Assembly (NCBI GenBank): GCA_001465025.1
Contig: LNDO01000022.1
Location: 1 to 39,034, forward strand
From: Pseudomonas sp. Ga0074129
Lineage (GTDB): Bacteria > Pseudomonadota > Gammaproteobacteria > Pseudomonadales > Pseudomonadaceae
Length of the DNA: 39,034 nucleotides
Direction of reading: 5' to 3'
Shown here: one piece after another, positions 8,558-17,299 of the stretch
Layout of the letters: each line of letters opens with the position of its first letter
How positions within the stretch are numbered: the stretch's first letter is position 1
Made by a program: the position numbers and the translations under genes
The notes under the pieces: generated by a model
Databases searched by the model: none
What the model was told of the DNA's origin: nothing
What the model saw: only the letters and a program-made list of their open reading frames with translations

Positions 8558-9025
8558 CTACATGCCCGTGTACTTGCTGTAGCTGCCGACGAAGCCAACC
8601 ACAAAGCTGAAGACTGCAACCAGAATCATGCCAAGGATTATCAGCGCGGGGATTGAGGCGATAACCCACTTAACCATGAACCAGACCATGGACCAGAAAG
8701 GCATCCTCAAATCCACAACAGCAACGGCAGACGGGATCTCTACCTGCCGCCGAGCCGCCATAGCATGATCTCTTGCAGCCCTGGCGCGGCGGCCGTCCTC
8801 AACAGCTCTTATAGCGCCATCAAAGCCGCGCTTAACCTTGTCGGTAATGCTCGGTTCGCTTATCTCGGGGTCTTCATCAATCTCAATTTCTCGTGCGCTA
8901 TCACGGCGAGCCAGGCGCTCTTTGTGGGCCAATGCCTTGTGGTAGTAAACCCCACATGCCGGACATTTAGCCGGCTCTCCAAACTCAGCATCAGTGGCCT
9001 GGTGTTCGCAGCTTGGACATTGCAT
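8558..9025 (-). CDS. Zinc-ribbon membrane protein, probable moron
   Basis: A 155-residue protein. It begins with a four-cysteine zinc ribbon (MQCPSCEHQATDAEFGEPAK then CPACGVYYHK) followed by a charged helical middle. It ends with one or two membrane segments (about 115-150: SMVWFMVKWVIASIPALIIL and onward). The start at 9025 is chosen because GGGAGGG lies 6 bases before it, whereas the next ATG upstream touches that site. The gene sits between the major tail protein and the chaperones, has its own terminator, and does not fit a virion role. Genes inserted like this are often expressed from the prophage and alter the host envelope; that role is inferred. Confidence 0.6.
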   Translation of the reverse strand: MQCPSCEHQATDAEFGEPAKCPACGVYYHKALAHKERLARRDSAREIEIDEDPEISEPSITDKVKRGFDGAIRAVEDGRRARAARDHAMAARRQVEIPSAVAVVDLRMPFWSMVWFMVKWVIASIPALIILGMILVAVFSFVVGFVGSYSKYTGM

Positions 9026-9073
9026 CGGCATCCCTCCCAATTGATATGGAAGGGACTTTATCACGCAGAAACC

Positions 9074-9859
9074 TTAAATGGCCTCTTCCTCGACAGTCAG
9101 CAAAGCCGACTCGCCCGGAAGCCCGAAGCGATCCGGATCTTCGGAGATTGTGAACGTCACACCAACCTGCGCGAAGTCGTCACGGTTGATCAATGGCAAC
9201 TCGCCAGACAGTGCCATCCGCACGCGGTGGAAGGTGGCGCGGCGGCCAGTAAGCTGCCCAGCTTCGTTCACGGTGCTGACAAACAGCTCGTAGAACTGGC
9301 GGCCACGGGTGAACGCCTCCACCAGGTTCACCTTGGGGAAGGTGTAGCTGATTTTTACCGGCACGCTCTTGATGCCAGAGGCGTCAGCTGTTGCAGCGGC
9401 GATTTCAGTAGCTAGCGCACCACCGGCCAACCAGCGAATGCCGCCGGGCATTTTCACGTAGTCGACGTTCGCCAGATAGGTTACATCGCCCGCCACGTTG
9501 GTGATTGCAGTCACCGCCAATGGCAGGCGCTCAGTCATCGACGTGCGGCCCACAACGGCACGGTGGTCTTCGTCTGTTTTGGTGCCGGTTGGAATGACGA
9601 TGCGCTTGGCGGCCAGCAGCTCGGTCATTGTCTCGGGCGGCAGTTCAAGCAAGTCACCGGTTACGGTGCCACCGGCTGGACGGCCCACGCCATCAAGCTC
9701 TGTATTGCTGAGGCTGCGGGGGTCAGCAATGGTGATTTCCTGCAGTTCAGGCGTGAAGTTTACGTTGGCCATTGGACCCATTGGGAACGGCGGCAGGTTG
9801 GACCCCTTGAGGCGGATGTAGACCTGGCCATAGTTAAGCTGGGTATAGATTTCGTTCAT
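9074..9859 (-). CDS. Major tail tube protein
   Basis: A 261-residue beta-rich protein starting MNEIYTQLNYGQVYIRLKGS. The N-terminal half has the hairpin-like pattern of siphophage tube proteins (NVNFTPELQEITIADPRSLS), and the C-terminal half reads as a long strand-rich segment (VPVKISYTFPKVNLVEAFTR). Length and position before the chaperones and tape measure are as expected for the protein that stacks in rings to form the tail tube. It is preceded by the tail completion genes. The call rests mainly on order and size, which are strongly conserved among these phages. Confidence 0.8.
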   Translation of the reverse strand: MNEIYTQLNYGQVYIRLKGSNLPPFPMGPMANVNFTPELQEITIADPRSLSNTELDGVGRPAGGTVTGDLLELPPETMTELLAAKRIVIPTGTKTDEDHRAVVGRTSMTERLPLAVTAITNVAGDVTYLANVDYVKMPGGIRWLAGGALATEIAAATADASGIKSVPVKISYTFPKVNLVEAFTRGRQFYELFVSTVNEAGQLTGRRATFHRVRMALSGELPLINRDDFAQVGVTFTISEDPDRFGLPGESALLTVEEEAI

Positions 9860-9886
9860 GTTGACTCCGATGGGCTGCGCCCAGGC

Positions 9887-10315
9887 TTATGCGTATGACT
9901 CGGCGTAGCGAGCCTCCAGGGTTATCGTGATGCGTTGCTTGGTGCTGCCGTCTGCTGCGGGGTCTAGCTCTGCGCTGTCGCTGACTATCTGGCCGGGGAT
10001 TGGCCGCTCAAACTCAGCCGCGCCATAACCGAGTGCGCGCAAAACATCGAAGTGGAAGCGCTCAAGCTCGGCCAGGGGCGCGGATTTGCTAAAAACGCCC
10101 TGTACCACATAGGTGCGCCCGCGCTGGGCGTCACGCAGGCCTCGTTCTTCTGAGGCGTCCAGTTCCCACGCCAGCAGCGCATAAGGCATGGGGGCGCTGT
10201 CTGAGGCAGGGCGAAGCTGATAAACAGCCTTCAAGTCGGTGAAGTAGCCAGCGGCGGGCTTGATCAGCTCAAGCCGGGCGCTTACCGCTTCGGTCATCGT
10301 TACGCCCTTGGTCAT
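9887..10315 (-). CDS. Tail completion/tail terminator protein
   Basis: A 142-residue protein starting MTKGVTMTEAVSARLELIKP. The start at 10315 is chosen because it makes an ATGA overlap with the stop of the upstream gene. A small alpha/beta protein with a domain of about 130 residues (LKAVYQLRPAS, YVVQGVFSKS, ITITLEARY) just before the major tail protein is the usual tail terminator, which caps the tube and stops its growth. The pattern of a short N-terminal helix and a C-terminal strand ending the protein fits. No specific residues can be checked by eye. Confidence 0.65.
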   Translation of the reverse strand: MTKGVTMTEAVSARLELIKPAAGYFTDLKAVYQLRPASDSAPMPYALLAWELDASEERGLRDAQRGRTYVVQGVFSKSAPLAELERFHFDVLRALGYGAAEFERPIPGQIVSDSAELDPAADGSTKQRITITLEARYAESYA

Positions 10316-10890
10316 CGCGCACCCTTTTTGATTTCTTTGTCCAGGCGGGCGGCAAACTCCTTTTGCAGGTAGTCGCTGATCCACGCCATGGTTTGGCTGT
10401 TGGTGAGCTGCTTGAACCAAAACGCAGTGCTTGGGCCGCGCGCCAGTTGTAGAGCTCGCTTGTAGGCGTAGGTTTTACCTTTGCCGGTGGTTTTGCTGCT
10501 GCGCGTGGATAGCGGCAGTTTTCCTGAGCTGGCCGGGTTTACAAAGCCGGCGGCCACTTTGCGGCCGGCGGGGCCGCGCACCCATATACGGGCGCGAGTG
10601 GCGTCGATTACGTCATAGCCCCAGCTGCGGTAATTGACCACCAGCACACCGGAACTGCTCGGGATGATGCGCGAGTCCATGCGGCCACGGCGGGCGCGCT
10701 TGATCTTGAGCGCAGCGCGAACCCTTTGCGGTTTGATCGACTTGGCCAGCGGTTTTACATAGCGCTCGGCCCGGCTTTTTGTGGCCGTGGTGTTGAGTGC
10801 GCCGCGCAGCACTGGGTCCACCTTTTTGCCGATGCCTTCCAGTTGGCGCTGCGCCTGTTTGAGGCCCATCACCTGAATGGTCACATTCAT
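10312..10890 (-). CDS. Minor tail protein Z-like (head-tail joining)
   Basis: A 192-residue basic protein. It starts MNVTIQVMGLKQAQRQLEGI, and residues 10-60 (RQLEGIGKKVDPVLRGALNT, then TKSRAERYVKPLAK) match the pattern of the GpZ/HK97 gp10 families, whose members help finish the tail end that joins the head. The start at 10890 gives an ATGA overlap with the upstream stop. The middle is strongly basic (KIKRARRGRM). It sits between the head-tail adaptor and the tail terminator, which is the expected slot. Confidence 0.75.
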   Translation of the reverse strand: MNVTIQVMGLKQAQRQLEGIGKKVDPVLRGALNTTATKSRAERYVKPLAKSIKPQRVRAALKIKRARRGRMDSRIIPSSSGVLVVNYRSWGYDVIDATRARIWVRGPAGRKVAAGFVNPASSGKLPLSTRSSKTTGKGKTYAYKRALQLARGPSTAFWFKQLTNSQTMAWISDYLQKEFAARLDKEIKKGAR

Positions 10891-11441
10891 GCAAACGGCT
10901 CCAACCACAGGCCACGCACCACGCCGTCATCACTGTCACGGGCGTAGGCGATGACGTTGTAGAGCGCACCGGCAATCAGCAGTTGGTCGCCCTCTTCGGG
11001 CCGCCCTACTTCGATCACGGCCACCTCGGCCTTGGTCTTGTAGTCGGTCACCTGGCCGAGATCATCCAGATACGGCGCAAGGTGCGTGAGGTGCACCCGG
11101 CACGGCACCGGCAAACCGCTTTGCGGGCGGTATTCGGCAGGCTGGCCGACCAGTTCAGCGCAGCTCATAACCAACTCAGCACGGGTGCCCATCGGGTCAC
11201 GCGGGGCGCTGGCGATGTACAGCAGGCGGTTACCGTTGCGCAGGTAGCGGCCCTGCTGCAGTTCGGTGGTGTAGCGGGCGCGCACGTCTACCAAGCCGGT
11301 AGAGCGCAGGCCTGTTGGTGCAGTTACGTCGCCGGCATCTTTGGCGCGGATGCTGACCCAGCGTGAGCCGTGGTCAACCGGCGACAGATCAGCGGAGAGG
11401 CTGAGGATGGTGGCGCGGTGGCGCAAGTTGCCGGCGCGCAT
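10887..11441 (-). CDS. Head-tail adaptor (head closure) protein with C-terminal extension
   Basis: A 184-residue protein starting MRAGNLRHRATILSLSADLS. The first 100 residues match the head-tail adaptor pattern: RAGxLRHR at the start, then RWVSIRAKDAGDV, and YTTELQQGRYLRNGNRLLYI. These proteins sit under the connector and close the head. Family members are usually about 110 residues. The extra 75 (from about QPAEYRPQSG) may be a second small domain. The start at 11441 makes a TGATG junction with the connector gene; a TTG 30 bases upstream is a less likely alternative. Confidence 0.78.
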   Translation of the reverse strand: MRAGNLRHRATILSLSADLSPVDHGSRWVSIRAKDAGDVTAPTGLRSTGLVDVRARYTTELQQGRYLRNGNRLLYIASAPRDPMGTRAELVMSCAELVGQPAEYRPQSGLPVPCRVHLTHLAPYLDDLGQVTDYKTKAEVAVIEVGRPEEGDQLLIAGALYNVIAYARDSDDGVVRGLWLEPFA

Positions 11442-11758
11442 CAGATATTCATCCAGCGATGTGGCTGCCAAAGCGCATTTGTTGCCAAAGGCAGCTCAGC
11501 AGGCGTTGTGCCAATTACCACTGTTTCGGCATTTGCATACCAGTGACCAATCAGCATGAGCGCGCCTTGCTGGATGCTTTTACTGATCACCAAGGCGTTG
11601 CCAACTGGGTCAGGCAGCGCGGATTCATCAGCAACTAGCCTGCGGTTGGTCCATGACTCGAAGGCGCTGATAGCGCCGTCAATGTAGCCCTGGATCAATT
11701 CGTCTTCGTCGTCGTGCTCGACGCGCAGGTGCGCCTTCACGGCGGCCAGGGCAATCAT
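11441..11758 (-). CDS. Head-tail connector protein (gp6-like)
   Basis: A 105-residue helical protein. MIALAAVKAHLRVEHDDEDE followed by LIQGYIDGAISAFESWTNRR is the signature of the HK97 gp6/phage connector family, whose members form the first ring under the portal. Length matches the family. Its ATG overlaps the stop of the upstream 64-residue gene (ATGA), and it is translation-coupled to the adaptor downstream. Confidence 0.85.
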   Translation of the reverse strand: MIALAAVKAHLRVEHDDEDELIQGYIDGAISAFESWTNRRLVADESALPDPVGNALVISKSIQQGALMLIGHWYANAETVVIGTTPAELPLATNALWQPHRWMNI

Positions 11759-11949
11759 TTTTTAGGCTCGGCTGCGGGCTTTTCTTTTTTAGCCGGCGCG
11801 CCTGCCAGTGTTGCAACTTTGAGCTGCTCGACCGCCACAACGGCGCAGCGCTCGGAGACTTCTTGCTCACCCACTTCGATTTGCACAACGGTGTTGCCAT
11901 CGGGGGAGAAAGGGAAAGCTTGGGTGACATTGATTTTTGGCATTTGCAT
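11755..11949 (-). CDS. Small protein between capsid and connector genes, unknown function
   Basis: A 64-residue protein starting MQMPKINVTQAFPFSPDGNT. It has a folded-looking N-terminal 45 residues and a Lys/Pro/Ala-rich tail (APAKKEKPAAEPKK). Similar short proteins with 'INVtkaF.f..g' starts are often found just after the capsid gene in Pseudomonas phages. It may be a capsid-associated or connector-associated protein. The start could be Met1 or Met3. Coupling by ATGA to the connector gene makes it very likely to be translated. Confidence 0.6.
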   Translation of the reverse strand: MQMPKINVTQAFPFSPDGNTVVQIEVGEQEVSERCAVVAVEQLKVATLAGAPAKKEKPAAEPKK

Positions 11950-11988
11950 GGCCTCAGCAAGGGCCAGCCAAAGCTGGCCCTCTCAGGG

Positions 11989-13188
11989 TTAGGCGCTCAG
12001 GGTGAGCACTTTAACGGCGTTGGAGTCGGTCAACATGCCGCCAACACGCTTGGTGGTGTAGAAACCCACGTTTGGCTTGTTGGTGTAGGGGTCGCGCAGC
12101 ACGCGGGTGCCGATGCGGTCAACGATGGTGTAAGCGCGGCGGAAGTCGCCGAACAGCACCGCGTTGGCATCTGCAGCGATTGCTGGCATGTCTTCGTTTT
12201 CGGTCACGCCATAGCCCAGCAGGCTGGACGGCTGGCCGGCCTCAATGCCTGGACGCCAAATGTGGTTACCTTCCAGATCCTTCATGGTGCGGATCTTGAA
12301 CAGGGTCATGTTCGGCAACATCCAGGTGGCGCCAGCGCGATGACCTTTGCGCAGGGTGTAAACCAGCTTGACCAGATCATCGGCGTCAAAGTCGCCTGCG
12401 GTGCCTGACTTCACGTTCTGGATGGTGCCAAAGGCGCGCACATCATCAGCAGTCAGGGCCATGGTGTACGCCAGCAGGCCTTTTGGCTTGTTGGTGCCGT
12501 TGCCAGTGAGGAATGCCAAGCCTTCCTGCTCGGAGAACTCGCGGGCCACTTCGGCGTTCAGCCAAGCCTCAGCATCGAAGAACATATCGTCGAGGCTGGT
12601 TTGCGTCGCTTGCGGGTTGGCGTAGATCTCGCCCATTACCGCAGCGATCTGCGCCAGAGCCGGGGTGCCGGTTGCAGGACGTTCGGCAGTTTCGCCAACC
12701 CAGCCAGAGCCAGCACCGCCCAGGTTCACCAGCTTCTTGTAATCCGGAGTAGACACGGTGATCTGGCTGCACACTTGGCGCATTGGCGACTTGTCGCGCA
12801 GCAGCTCAAGAATGGCGCGGTCCAGCTCTTCCGGCACGGCATAGCCGCCGTCTGCTTCGACAGTGGTCTGCAGCGCCTTGGCTTGCAGTTCGCCCAGGCC
12901 GTCGTCCTTGCCTTTACGCACGAACTGCATGAATGCAGCTTTATGCTCAGACACCACTTTGTCGGCGTTGCCACCTGGGCGCTTGATGCCGGCCAGCTCT
13001 TTTTCAAGCTCGGACTTGAGCGCGTCCAGCTCGGTCAGTTTGCCGTTAAGGGCTTCAACCTGGCCGGACAGCTTGCCTTTTTCGGCTTCCAGGGCATCAA
13101 CGCGCTTGTCGTTGGCGCCCTTGAACTCATCAAACTTCTTGCCGAGGGCTTCGGCAACTTCTTGCACATCTTTCAATTCAACGGGCAT
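11989..13188 (-). CDS. Major capsid protein, HK97 fold
   Basis: A 399-residue protein. The first 70 residues are a coiled-coil delta domain (EALGKKFDEFKGANDKRVDA, then KSELEKELAG) that acts as an internal scaffold and should be cut off by the prohead protease, roughly near residue 100. The rest matches the HK97 capsid family (EADGGYAVPEELDRAILELL, FLTGNGTNKPKGLL, FGDFRRAYTIVDR). AGGAG precedes the ATG. Order portal, protease, capsid is the standard HK97 module. Confidence 0.95.
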   Translation of the reverse strand: MPVELKDVQEVAEALGKKFDEFKGANDKRVDALEAEKGKLSGQVEALNGKLTELDALKSELEKELAGIKRPGGNADKVVSEHKAAFMQFVRKGKDDGLGELQAKALQTTVEADGGYAVPEELDRAILELLRDKSPMRQVCSQITVSTPDYKKLVNLGGAGSGWVGETAERPATGTPALAQIAAVMGEIYANPQATQTSLDDMFFDAEAWLNAEVAREFSEQEGLAFLTGNGTNKPKGLLAYTMALTADDVRAFGTIQNVKSGTAGDFDADDLVKLVYTLRKGHRAGATWMLPNMTLFKIRTMKDLEGNHIWRPGIEAGQPSSLLGYGVTENEDMPAIAADANAVLFGDFRRAYTIVDRIGTRVLRDPYTNKPNVGFYTTKRVGGMLTDSNAVKVLTLSA

Positions 13189-13198
13189 GAGAGGCTCC

Positions 13199-13852
13199 TT
13201 ACATTTTTGCGATTAGGGATTTCAGGGTTTGCAGCGCTTCGTCTGCGCCCGCCTCTCGCGGGGTGATGGCGCTATAGCCTTTGGCCATGAAGGCCTTGGC
13301 TTGTGTGCCGGAAAACCCAACCTCTCGAAGGGCCTTCTCGACCTTGCTGGGGGGCGGTGTTTCACCGCGCTCCAGCAGGGATTTCACGTCAGAAATACGG
13401 GCTTCATCGTTGGCCGGGAACGTCACCAGCGAGACTTCCCAAAGGTCGATGGCTTTGAGAATCCAGATGCCCTTTTCTTTGTCGTATTCGTAGTCATCGA
13501 GCATGTAGCCGATGGATAGCCCGGACAGGCTGCCGGCCTTCATGTGGCCGTGGGCGCGCTTGGCAAGCGGGTCGGCATCAATGAGCAGGCGACCTTTGAC
13601 GTAGAGGCCGGTTTCGTCCTCACGCATCTCGGTGTAAACACCGATGGGCTCGCTCATGTTGTGCTGCCACAGCAGGGCCGGCAGCCGGCCTTTGGCTGCC
13701 CAGCGCTCAAGGCTTGCGCTGAACGCGCCGCGCACAACCACGTCGCCGGAGCTGTCTTCGACGCCAAACACAGAGCCGTAGCCTTCGAACTCGCCAGTGT
13801 CACTAACCGATTTAACGGTCAGCGGCATATCAAGGCGCTGTTTTGTCTTCAT
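13199..13852 (-). CDS. Prohead maturation protease (S78/HK97 gp4 type)
   Basis: A 217-residue serine protease that trims the capsid delta domain. The active-site His is in LLWQHN (His64), the nucleophile in GSLSGLSIGY (Ser110 or Ser113), and a conserved acidic residue follows in IDLWEVSLVTFPAN (about 136-148). The opening GEFEGYGSVFGVEDSSGDVV is also typical. The C-terminal 60 residues are a helical tail. It overlaps the portal gene by 23 bases, and the capsid gene follows after 10 bases. Confidence 0.93.
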   Translation of the reverse strand: MKTKQRLDMPLTVKSVSDTGEFEGYGSVFGVEDSSGDVVVRGAFSASLERWAAKGRLPALLWQHNMSEPIGVYTEMREDETGLYVKGRLLIDADPLAKRAHGHMKAGSLSGLSIGYMLDDYEYDKEKGIWILKAIDLWEVSLVTFPANDEARISDVKSLLERGETPPPSKVEKALREVGFSGTQAKAFMAKGYSAITPREAGADEALQTLKSLIAKM

Positions 13853-15050
13853 TCCCGGCCTCCGGGTTGGTGGTCATGTTCATGGGGGTCAGGTAGATGT
13901 CACCACCATCGCGCGGGTTGAGGTCTTCCAGCTCGCGGCAATCGTTGGGGCTGAGGATTCCCCACTGAATGCCCTTGCCGTAGGACTCATAGCGGCCTTT
14001 GATATCGCCACGCAGCAACGCGCCGGCATTGAACTTGGCGTAGTGGGTGAGTCGGTCTTTCTCGCTCAGCAACCCAACCTGAATGCGATGCTCGATACGG
14101 GTGAGCAGCGGCACCAGGCTGTAGTTCACGAAGCTCATGCCCATGTGCTCGATGTTGTTGAGCGTCATCTTTTCCATGCTGGCCACCAGGTGGGGCGGCA
14201 CCCGGAACAGCCCGCAGATTTGGGCGTCTGTCAGCTTGCGCGATTCGATGAATTGGGAGTCCTGCGCGTTGAGGCTGATCGGCTTCCAGTTCAGGCCCAT
14301 CTCAAGAATCATTGGCTTGTAGGCATTGGCCACGCCCATGTGCTCGCCTTGAAACTCCGTTTTCAAACGCTTGAAGGCTTCGTCTGAAAGTTGTTGCTCG
14401 GTGGCGAGCACGCCAGAGGTGACAGCGCCATTAGTGAACAGCTTGGCGGCGTGTTGCTCCATTGCCTGGCCAAGACCCAGCGCCTGGCGGGCGTAGGCGA
14501 TGGGGTTGAGGCCGTTTAGCCCGTCCAGGGTGAATAGGCGCACATGCCAGATTTCATCCTGTGTAAGCGTCCGCATTCCATCCTTGAACTTCACCTGGTA
14601 TTCAACCGTCCAGTCATCGTTAAGCTTGGGCTTTACGTTGGCCGGGTTGATTGGCAAAAGCTCCACCACGTTGCCCAGCGCCATGACCTTGTAGGCGTAG
14701 AAGTTGCCGCGCAGGCAAAGGCAGGCAATCAGTAGCTCCCACATTTCCTGCGCGGTCATGTAGCCGTTTGGGGCGACGGCCAGCAGCGGGTAAAGCCGGT
14801 GGCCGGTGGCGCCTGAGCGCTCGCGGCCGACTTGCTGAAACAGCCGGCAGGGCAGCATGCCAACCGACTCAGCCAGGACCCGAACGCAGTTAAATACAGT
14901 GAGCTGCTGCATGGCGCTGTTGGTGGTGACTACTTGCCCGCTGTGGGTTTCGTATTCAACGCCAAGGGCGCGGGCCAGCTTTTCGGGCGTGTCGATGATC
15001 TGCGGATCACTTTTCGCCCACAGCCGGCCGAGGCTTTTGAGTAGTTGCAT
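13830..15050 (-). CDS. Portal protein, HK97 family
   Basis: A 406-residue protein that forms the dodecameric DNA gate at one head vertex. Typical HK97 portal pieces are visible: the N-terminal clip/wing region (VFNCVRVLAESVGMLPCRLF), YAYKVMALGNVVELLPINPA, the EIWHVRLFTLDGLNGLNPIA segment, and a C-terminal crown region (MSFVNYSLVPLLTRIEHRIQ). Length is in the family range. The ATG shares a base with the terminase stop (TGATG at 15050), and the 3' end overlaps the protease start. Confidence 0.95.
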   Translation of the reverse strand: MQLLKSLGRLWAKSDPQIIDTPEKLARALGVEYETHSGQVVTTNSAMQQLTVFNCVRVLAESVGMLPCRLFQQVGRERSGATGHRLYPLLAVAPNGYMTAQEMWELLIACLCLRGNFYAYKVMALGNVVELLPINPANVKPKLNDDWTVEYQVKFKDGMRTLTQDEIWHVRLFTLDGLNGLNPIAYARQALGLGQAMEQHAAKLFTNGAVTSGVLATEQQLSDEAFKRLKTEFQGEHMGVANAYKPMILEMGLNWKPISLNAQDSQFIESRKLTDAQICGLFRVPPHLVASMEKMTLNNIEHMGMSFVNYSLVPLLTRIEHRIQVGLLSEKDRLTHYAKFNAGALLRGDIKGRYESYGKGIQWGILSPNDCRELEDLNPRDGGDIYLTPMNMTTNPEAGNEDKTAP

Positions 15051-16765
15051 CAGAGCGTCCTGATTCCGTGTTTCACGATGTGGTCAGAAAGCCCTGGGGC
15101 TTCTTCTTCTCTGCCCGCAATTGCCCGACTGATGGCCATGATCAAGCCGACGATGCCGTCGATCTTGTTCTCTGGCCGTTCTTTGTTGGGGTAGATGTTG
15201 TCTTTTACGTCCAGCTTGGCGATCACGTTGCTGGCCATCCATGTGAGGATTGGGCAGTCACCGTGAGCCAGCACGCGGCGAAGGGTGAGCGCTTCAAGCT
15301 CTTTCATGGGCTCGCTGATGTTCTGCACCGTCTGGCGCACTTCGACCATCAGCAGCCCCTCGGCCTGCATTTCCTGCGCAAGCTGGGTGGCTTGCCACGG
15401 GTCATAGGCGACTTGTTGCACATCAAAGCGGCCTGCGAACTCGCGCAGATCCTCTTTGATCACTTCGAAGTCGATCACTTCACCATCGGTGAGGGTCAGC
15501 AGGCCAAGGGCGTCAAACTCGCGGTAGCGGGCGGTGTTGCTGTCCAGCTCTTCGATCACGCGCACTTCAGGCAGGTAGTACCGGCCATGCACGTGCCAGA
15601 TCGGGTCACCCTCAACCGGAGGGAACAGCAGCAGGTTGCCTGCAATGTCGATCTTGCTGGCCAAGTCGAGGCCGATGATGCAAGGCCTGCCCTCAAGCTC
15701 TGCGAGCGACTTGCGCGCCGGGGCTTCTTTCCAGCGCAGCATGTTGAGCCAGGCGTTTTTGGCGCCGACCCATTCGTTGAGGTGCTTGGTGCGGAACGTG
15801 GCCTGCTTGGCGGCGCTCTGCATGGCGTCACGCTGGCGGGCCTGCAGGAAGTCGCCGTTGATGCTGATGCCGTAATTCGGGTTGGCCTTGATCAGTACCG
15901 ATTCGCTGGTCCAGTCGTCGCCGGGGTCAATCGTGTAGAGCATGGCCCACAGGTCGGGGCGCTCGATTGCACCCTCAAGCATGCGCTCGGAGTCCCTGAC
16001 CAGCTGGTGGCAAGGGCCGCCGATGCTCGACCCTGCCGTGGTGATGACCAGCATGACGGGCTGCTCGCGGGCGCCCATGCCGGTTTCCATGGTGTCGAAC
16101 AGCGTGCTGTCCTGGTGCTCGTGAAACTCATCGACGATGGCGCAAGAGGGGCTGGCGCCGTCACCGGGCTTACCAATCACGGGCTCAAAGCGTGAGCCGT
16201 CTGCGGTCCGGCACATGTTAGAGGCGTTGACCTCTACGCCGTACTTGTCACGCAGCGCTTTTGTTCGATCAACCATAAGCTTGGCAGGCCTGAAAACCTC
16301 CCAAGCTTGCTTCTCAGTGGTCGCGCCGCTGTAGACCTCTGCGCCGAACTCACCGTCAGCCGTGAACATGTATAGGCCAAGCCCGCCGCCGATGATCGAC
16401 TTGCCGTTTTTGCGCGGCACGAAAATCAGGATGGTGCGGTAACGCCTGGTTTCATCCTTCTTGCGCAGCCAGCCAAACGGGATGCAAACGCTGAATAGCT
16501 GCCAGCCTTCTAGCTTGATCGCCTCGCCCTTGCTCGCCCATTTGCCTTTGGTGTGTGGCAGCAGCTGCAGGAACTTAGCAACCCGCTCAGCCTTGGCTGG
16601 GTCGAAGTAGTACGGGAAGTCGGCCGACTTCGAGAGCTTTAGCTCGTCCAGGTGCTTGCGGCACGCCAGCTTGATCCACTTGCAGGCTGGGATCTTCCCG
16701 CTGATCACCTGGCGTGCGTATGCCTCCGCAGCCTTCACCAGCGGGTATGTCTTCTTGGCAGCCAT
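15050..16765 (-). CDS. terL: Terminase large subunit
   Basis: A 571-residue packaging motor with an N-terminal ATPase and a C-terminal nuclease. Walker A is FVPRKNGKS (about 115-123) and Walker B is CAIVDEFHEH (208-217), with the coupling motif in VITTAGSS. The nuclease part shows GLDLASKIDIAG, AYDPWQATQL and KIDGIVGLIMAI, which carry the expected metal-binding Asp residues. This is the HK97-type terminase paired with a P27-type small subunit. Start and stop both form one-base overlaps with neighbours, so the packaging genes are tightly coupled. Confidence 0.96.
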   Translation of the reverse strand: MAAKKTYPLVKAAEAYARQVISGKIPACKWIKLACRKHLDELKLSKSADFPYYFDPAKAERVAKFLQLLPHTKGKWASKGEAIKLEGWQLFSVCIPFGWLRKKDETRRYRTILIFVPRKNGKSIIGGGLGLYMFTADGEFGAEVYSGATTEKQAWEVFRPAKLMVDRTKALRDKYGVEVNASNMCRTADGSRFEPVIGKPGDGASPSCAIVDEFHEHQDSTLFDTMETGMGAREQPVMLVITTAGSSIGGPCHQLVRDSERMLEGAIERPDLWAMLYTIDPGDDWTSESVLIKANPNYGISINGDFLQARQRDAMQSAAKQATFRTKHLNEWVGAKNAWLNMLRWKEAPARKSLAELEGRPCIIGLDLASKIDIAGNLLLFPPVEGDPIWHVHGRYYLPEVRVIEELDSNTARYREFDALGLLTLTDGEVIDFEVIKEDLREFAGRFDVQQVAYDPWQATQLAQEMQAEGLLMVEVRQTVQNISEPMKELEALTLRRVLAHGDCPILTWMASNVIAKLDVKDNIYPNKERPENKIDGIVGLIMAISRAIAGREEEAPGLSDHIVKHGIRTL

Positions 16766-17145
16766 TACAGGTCATCAAACGGGTTGCCCTTGGGGGCTTC
16801 TTTCTTGCCGCCGACCTTGGCGCGGTCAGCCGGGGTCATGCCGAACTTGCCCAGCAGGGCTTCAAGGCGCACCAGCTTGGCGGCCGGGAACTCAACCGGG
16901 TTGAGACGGAACTGGGACATAAGGTTGGATGCCACTTCGACTGAAAGGCGATCAGAGCCGGTAAGCACTCCGCGCGGTGCAAGCTTTGCGATTTCCTTCC
17001 AGCAATCAGCAGCCTCAGCAGTCAAATGCGCGGGCGGCTTGCCAAGATCCCCGACTGTTTCCGGGTCTTCACGCTTGCGCTGCGGGTCTTTTCTGAACGC
17101 GCCACGTGCGTCAAGAACATTGGTTGGCGTCCTTGGTCTGGCCAT
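16765..17145 (-). CDS. terS: Terminase small subunit, P27 family
   Basis: A 126-residue protein starting MARPRTPTNVLDARGAFRKD. The N-terminal basic segment and the following helical region (PPAHLTAEAADCWKEIAKLA, then LTGSDRLSVEVASNLMSQFR) match the P27 small terminase family, which recognises the packaging start site. It ends in a TAATG junction with the large subunit. The upstream 154-base gap before the HNH nuclease is the likely cos region that it binds. Confidence 0.92.
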   Translation of the reverse strand: MARPRTPTNVLDARGAFRKDPQRKREDPETVGDLGKPPAHLTAEAADCWKEIAKLAPRGVLTGSDRLSVEVASNLMSQFRLNPVEFPAAKLVRLEALLGKFGMTPADRAKVGGKKEAPKGNPFDDL

Positions 17146-17299
17146 TTCTCAAAACCGTTATTTTGCGGAGACGTAAAAAAGGTTCCCCCCGTCGTTCGGG
17201 AAGGCGTTTTTGCCCTACTTTTGACCCACCCCCTCCCCTAGAGCCCTCAACCTGTTTTCCGGCTTAAAAAAATAAGATTTTTGTAAATCTATAAAACCG
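17146..17299. other. Probable cos region between HNH nuclease and terminase
   Basis: A 154-base stretch without a gene. It has two C-rich tracts on the plus strand (CCCCCC near 17186-17192 and CCACCCCCTCCCC near 17225-17238), a small inverted repeat near 17184-17205, and an AT-rich part near 17264-17292. Phages with a P27 small terminase and an adjacent HNH protein package from cos, and the cos site usually lies here. No cut position can be fixed by eye. Confidence 0.4.

Noticed and set aside
15068-16195. A 375-codon plus-strand frame over the terminase gene
   Set aside because: It lies antisense to a clear terminase with intact motifs. Its product is His/Val/Leu-rich with no domain, the usual mirror of a high-GC gene.
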